Positions 4,143 to 6,952 of a stretch of DNA of 6,952 nt are shown piece by piece. Every line of letters begins with the position of its first letter. Positions within the stretch are counted from its first letter, which is position 1. The stretch spans positions 1 to 6,952 of the forward strand of contig QLUI01000095.1 of the NCBI GenBank assembly GCA_018725345.1. The letters are read 5' to 3'. Under the pieces are notes generated by a model. That model was not told the DNA's origin, searched no databases, and was given only the letters and a program-made list of their open reading frames with translations. Source of the DNA: Bacillota bacterium. Lineage in GTDB: Bacteria; Bacillota; Dethiobacteria; Dethiobacterales; Dethiobacteraceae. The position numbers and the translations under genes were made by a program.

Positions 4143-5384
4143 CTACTCCCATTTCCTCTGGTCGACTACAACCTTGGCCTCAGGAGAGATGGCGTCGGGG
4201 GGAAGAAACTCCACCTTGTCCAGCTTGACCATGCACACCTGGGGGAACCGGGCAATAATCGCCGCGGACAGGCGTTCCTCATCCGCTCCTGCCTCCGCTT
4301 CCACCCTGAGGGTGGCTATATCCCGGTACTGCACCTGATCAACCTGCAACTGGAACCTTTTCACTTCGGGGAAATCCGCCAGGCATTGTTTCATCTGGTT
4401 GGGATGTACAAACATCCCCCTTATCTTAACCGCCTCACCAACCCTCCCCTTCATCCCCAGCAAGCGGAATGGCTCCCGTCCACAAGGACAGGGCTCGTCG
4501 GTATAGGCTGAGAGGTCACCGGTGCCAAAGCGAATCAGGGTATAAGAGTCGTCAAACGGAGTAACCACCAGCTCACCCAGTTCACCCGGCCCAAGTTGCT
4601 TGCCGGTTGCGGGGTCAACAATTTCTACAATGATATCTCTGGAGAGATGATAGCCGTACTTCTGCTCGCATTCGTAGGTGAACCAGCCCACGTCGGCTGT
4701 GCCGATGATGTCCACCACCTGGATCCCGTATTTCTCTTCAAAGCTCTGCCTCAAAGAGGGCGGCAGCATCTCCGCAGAGGTCATGGCGAAGCGAAGCTTG
4801 AAATCACCGCGGAAGTCATATCCCATCTCCTCTGCCCGCTTTATGATAAGGTTGAGGAAGCTGGGGGTTCCCACGTAGCCGGTGACCTCCAGGTCGTGCA
4901 TGATCTTGACCTGGGAATCGGTGTTGCCTGCACCCGAGGGGATAGCCGTGGCCCCCAGTGCCCTGATGGCCTCGTCCATCCAGTGCGCCGGGGGAACAAG
5001 GTGATAAGAATAGGTGACCATCACGCGATCACCCCGGCCGGCTTTCACCAGATCGAACATTTCCACGAGACGACCGACCCGTTCTTTCACGTTCCCGCCG
5101 TCGAAAAGAGGGCCCGGTGAAAGAAAGATTTTTTCCAGGTTCTCCAGGGGGGCAGCCAGAAAGCCTCCAAATGGAGGGGTTTCCTTCTGCAGTCTGACCA
5201 GCTCGTCCTTGGTGGTCACCGGGATCTTGGCCAGGTCTTTTACGGTCTGTACATCCTCCGGCTTGATCCCGACACTGTCGAATTTCGCCCTTATCGCCGG
5301 CGCATTCTCATAGGCATGACGGACGAGATGCCTCAACCGCTGATTGCGGCACTCCCAGAGCCCTTCGTTTGCTTTTGCTTCCAA
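4143..5384 (-). CDS. Phenylacetate-CoA ligase-like (PaaK-family) AMP-forming ligase
   Basis: The 413-residue protein is expected to activate a carboxylic acid with ATP to an acyl-adenylate and then an acyl-CoA in the cytoplasm; the substrate cannot be read from sequence. The N-terminus (LRHLVRHAYENAPAIRAKFD, about 17-36) and IPVTTKDELV at 54-63 are typical of PaaK-like enzymes. The A5-like motif is IGTADVGW at 227-234, A7 is RFGTGDLSAY at 285-294 with D290, the Cys cluster CPCGR is at 299-303, and A8 is GRVGEAVKIRG at 313-323. K404 near the C-terminus may be the catalytic lysine. The usual Thr/Ser-Gly-rich P-loop is replaced by SPGPLFDGG at 89-97, which I believe marks a known divergent subfamily. 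It follows the 83-aa gene by 41 nt, so the two are probably cotranscribed. The start is TTG. Confidence 0.82.
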   Translation of the reverse strand: MEAKANEGLWECRNQRLRHLVRHAYENAPAIRAKFDSVGIKPEDVQTVKDLAKIPVTTKDELVRLQKETPPFGGFLAAPLENLEKIFLSPGPLFDGGNVKERVGRLVEMFDLVKAGRGDRVMVTYSYHLVPPAHWMDEAIRALGATAIPSGAGNTDSQVKIMHDLEVTGYVGTPSFLNLIIKRAEEMGYDFRGDFKLRFAMTSAEMLPPSLRQSFEEKYGIQVVDIIGTADVGWFTYECEQKYGYHLSRDIIVEIVDPATGKQLGPGELGELVVTPFDDSYTLIRFGTGDLSAYTDEPCPCGREPFRLLGMKGRVGEAVKIRGMFVHPNQMKQCLADFPEVKRFQLQVDQVQYRDIATLRVEAEAGADEERLSAAIIARFPQVCMVKLDKVEFLPPDAISPEAKVVVDQRKWE

Positions 5385-5390
5385 CTTACA

Positions 5391-5395
5391 CCTCC
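5391..5395 (-). promoter_or_regulatory. Shine-Dalgarno site that fixes a TTG start for the ligase
   Basis: GGAGG on the minus strand at 5395-5391 stands 6 nt before TTG at 5384-5382. Translation from this TTG gives the expected family N-terminus. The strong SD may offset the weak start codon. Confidence 0.7.
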
Positions 5396-5425
5396 GAAAG
5401 AGCTTCCCTGTGGGATGGATGCGCC

Positions 5426-5677
5426 CTATTTCTGCTCCAAGTGGACTAGCTCAGCCTCCCGGTGGAAGACGTCCTCCTTGTAGGAATGACAGAAGTCACA
5501 CTTCTCAGGGCCTTCGCAGGCCTTTATTGCACCGTGGCTGCTGCTGGATTTCAGCCTCACCGGCCCGTATCTCATGAAATGAGAACACTTGACCAGGCTG
5601 TCACGGTAAACCAGTAGCGTAGCCCAGTCCTCCACTATATCGCACAGGATCGTCTTCATAGTTACTCTCCATTCCAC
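5426..5677 (-). CDS. Small Cys-rich protein of unknown function
   Basis: I do not recognise this 83-residue protein. The start is GTG at 5677, chosen because AAGGAGG ends at 5685 with 7 nt spacing; an internal ATG at 5659 (MKTILCDIVEDW) is the alternative. It has five Cys: C12, C31 (KCSHF), C54, C60 and C63 in ACEGPEKCDFCHSY, with His residues beside C31 and C63. The second half looks like a metal- or Fe-S-binding knuckle. There is no signal peptide or membrane segment. It lies 41 nt upstream of the ligase gene on the same strand and is probably cotranscribed, so it may be a small subunit or accessory protein of the same pathway. Small Cys-rich subunits are known beside glycyl-radical and other anaerobic enzymes, but no such partner is visible here, so function stays open. 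Confidence 0.7.
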   Translation of the reverse strand: MEWRVTMKTILCDIVEDWATLLVYRDSLVKCSHFMRYGPVRLKSSSSHGAIKACEGPEKCDFCHSYKEDVFHREAELVHLEQK

Positions 5678-5684
5678 AGGGAAA

Positions 5685-5690
5685 CCTCCT
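5685..5690 (-). promoter_or_regulatory. Shine-Dalgarno site supporting the GTG start of the Cys-rich protein
   Basis: AGGAGG on the minus strand at 5690-5685 lies 7 nt before GTG 5677. Spacing to the internal ATG 5659 would be far too long, so the GTG start is preferred. Confidence 0.65.
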
Positions 5691-5755
5691 TAAAATAGTG
5701 TAATGTGCCAGAAGTCCTCACCGCAAGACCGCCGCAACTCTGATATTTGTCAACA

Positions 5756-5784
5756 ATTATAAACTATCAAAGAGGGAATGTACT
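5756..5784 (-). promoter_or_regulatory. Possible promoter for the Cys-rich protein/ligase operon
   Basis: A perfect -10 TATAAT lies at 5761-5756 on the minus strand, just after the antiporter stop codon. The hexamer 17 bp upstream (AGTACA at 5784-5779) matches the -35 consensus at only 3 of 6 positions. Transcription would start near 5749 and leave a leader of about 72 nt. The AT-rich gap 5691-5766 shows no terminator for the antiporter, so readthrough from that gene is also possible. Confidence 0.35.
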
Positions 5785-6952
5785 GAGGCCGTGAACTCCG
5801 GAACTTGGAGCCTGAGTAGTCAGCTTCTCCTTATCAAACGCCAGCAACATATCAACAGCCTGCTCCGCGGCGTCAACAAAGGGCATCAGCACCAGGTCTA
5901 CACCAGCCTTTGCCAGGTTGCGGGCTTCGTCTGCCCTATGGGCGGTCAATGCTATTCGTCCCGCATAGTTATTGTGTCGCAAAGAGCGCAACAATATCCG
6001 GTTGACTTCACCGTGCCGTACTGTGCTAACCACCCAATGCGATTGATGCAGGGGCAGCAACGAGGGGAATTCAGGATCCTCGGCGTCACCATAGCGAGCG
6101 GGCAGGTTCCGGTCATGCCACCTGGCTATCACGTCGGGGTCGAAGTCCACCCCAAGCACTTCAAGCCCATGGTCACGCAATTCCTGAGCGATGATCCCGC
6201 CATATCTCCCCAGGCCGAAGAGGATGACATCCACCTTAGCACCAGCATCTATCGCCCCGCATATCGCATCTTCGCAGTGAGCTATGGGGCGTTCGAATAT
6301 TCTCAGGTATGGCGACAGTCGTTCATGTATCGGATGAGAGTAGAGTATCAGATAGGTGGACAGCCCGATGGTAATGAGTCCCACCAGCGTAATCAACCCC
6401 ATGGTTTCAGCCCCTATCAGTCCCAGAGCCAGTGCCATGGCGGCGAGGATCAGGGAGAACTCACTTATCTGGGCGACGGTGAGCCCGGTCAGAAAGCTCG
6501 TGCGACTACGGTAGTCCATAAACCTCATAATGACCATCACAATCAGCGGGTTGCCGATGAGCACAAACAGCGAAAGCACAATGGCGGGACCGATTTGAGC
6601 GCCTATCAGGCCGAGGTCAAGATTCGAGCCCAGGCTGATGAAGAAAAAACTGAGGCCGAGTGCGTCACCCAGTGCTGCCAGGACTACCGCCCAGGCAATG
6701 GCGAACAGTATCAGCAGTTCCTGCGAACGCGCCAGTTGATGTAAGAGCGCCGGCAGAACGAACCGCATCAGCAGCCCAATCCCGGCCAGGAAAGCCATCC
6801 CCCTAAGCAGAACCATAAACATATCATGCCCCAGGGTGCCCAATTCCCCCACGGCGCCAAAGGCGGACAGTCCGATCATCACCATCACCACCACGATGTC
6901 CTGCACGATCAATACTCCCACGGCGATATGCCCATGGAGGGAGTCAACCTCG
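5767..6952 (-). CDS. Kef-type (CPA2) cation:proton antiporter with C-terminal RCK domain, 5' end beyond the window
   Basis: The minus frame is open to the right edge and gives 394 residues; upstream of the GTG at 6921 it still reads EVDSLHGHIAVGVLIVQD, a typical internal Kef sequence, so the true start lies outside. The protein exchanges K+ or Na+ for protons at the inner membrane. About seven hydrophobic segments of the Na_H_Exchanger domain are seen, with the conserved GLTVAQISEFSLIL. Then comes an RCK/TrkA_N Rossmann domain starting DVILFGLGRYGG (GxGxxG) and continuing VLGVDFDPDVIARW and YGDAEDPEF, which binds a nucleotide to gate transport. There is no TrkA_C domain, and the protein ends STFPL. 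Between LAALGDALGL and SFFFISLGSNLDL about 36 residues expected in relatives, including the GAFLAG helix, are absent. It is co-directional with the downstream operon but separated by 89 nt. Confidence 0.88.
   Translation of the reverse strand, partial: EVDSLHGHIAVGVLIVQDIVVVMVMIGLSAFGAVGELGTLGHDMFMVLLRGMAFLAGIGLLMRFVLPALLHQLARSQELLILFAIAWAVVLAALGDALGLSFFFISLGSNLDLGLIGAQIGPAIVLSLFVLIGNPLIVMVIMRFMDYRSRTSFLTGLTVAQISEFSLILAAMALALGLIGAETMGLITLVGLITIGLSTYLILYSHPIHERLSPYLRIFERPIAHCEDAICGAIDAGAKVDVILFGLGRYGGIIAQELRDHGLEVLGVDFDPDVIARWHDRNLPARYGDAEDPEFPSLLPLHQSHWVVSTVRHGEVNRILLRSLRHNNYAGRIALTAHRADEARNLAKAGVDLVLMPFVDAAEQAVDMLLAFDKEKLTTQAPSSGVHGLSTFPL

Noticed and set aside
3972..4511. Plus-strand open frame across the ligase 3' end and intergenic stretch
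   Set aside because: Most of it is antisense to the ligase; no SD, no recognisable motif.
5748..5753. Perfect TTGACA on the minus strand upstream of the Cys-rich protein gene
   Set aside because: No acceptable -10 hexamer lies 15-19 bp downstream (GGTCTT at 17 bp), so it is not supported as a promoter.
6605..6659. Direct repeat AGGCCGAG at 6608-6615 and 6652-6659 as a cause of the antiporter deletion
   Set aside because: Slippage between direct repeats would leave a single copy at the deletion point, whereas here the repeats flank retained conserved residues.
5791..6744. Long open frame on the plus strand opposite the antiporter gene
   Set aside because: It is antisense to a well-recognised Kef/RCK sequence, rich in Gln and His, without domain features; it is a shadow of the real gene.
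1..6952. CRISPR array, rRNA or riboswitch
   Set aside because: No regularly spaced identical repeats, no rRNA-like conserved stretches and no known riboswitch core were seen on either strand.

Overview
This 6.95 kb window looks like an accessory stretch of a bacterial chromosome. It holds an insertion sequence with recombination scars, a toxin-antitoxin-like gene pair, and part of a metabolic/transport gene run. Shine-Dalgarno sites and sigma70-type promoters show it is bacterial. The phenylacetate-CoA ligase-like enzyme, the Cys-rich small protein and the Kef-type antiporter subfamily resemble genes I associate with environmental Chloroflexi (Dehalococcoidia) or sulfate-reducer-like lineages. 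That taxonomic hint is inference only.

Layout. Positions 1-115 carry a minus-strand coding remnant resembling the coiled region of a large serine recombinase. Positions 137-1816 hold a consensus promoter and an intact IS1634-family (IS4 superfamily) DDE transposase on the plus strand. Positions 1817-2075 have no intact gene. By hand alignment they contain decayed copies of the 3' end of the PIN gene and then the 3' end of the transposase, so the convergent transposase/PIN junction seems to have been tandemly duplicated with a period of about 250 bp. Positions 2076-3642 (minus) hold an XRE-HTH + ImmA/IrrE-type metallopeptidase gene and an overlapping PIN-domain gene, with their own promoter. 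Positions 3731-4142 are a gene-poor stretch with a 46-codon ORF resembling a truncated UPF0158 N-terminus and an unusual density of perfect inverted repeats. Positions 4143-5677 (minus) form a probable two-gene operon: an 83-aa Cys-rich protein, then an AMP-forming ligase starting at TTG. From 5767 to the right edge (minus) lies the C-terminal part of a CPA2/Kef-type cation:proton antiporter with an RCK domain.

How the genes work together. The XRE/ImmA protein plus PIN protein is best read as a toxin-antitoxin or stress/defence module: the putative antitoxin/regulator is upstream and the putative nuclease is coupled to it by a 47-nt overlap. The overlap contains the codon for the PIN domain's first catalytic aspartate. 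The IS sits directly against the 3' end of the PIN gene and may have reshaped it. The ligase and Cys-rich protein probably act together in CoA-activation of an organic acid of unknown identity. The antiporter is co-directional but separated from them by an 89-nt gap with a possible promoter, and it appears to lack about 36 residues of its conserved membrane domain.
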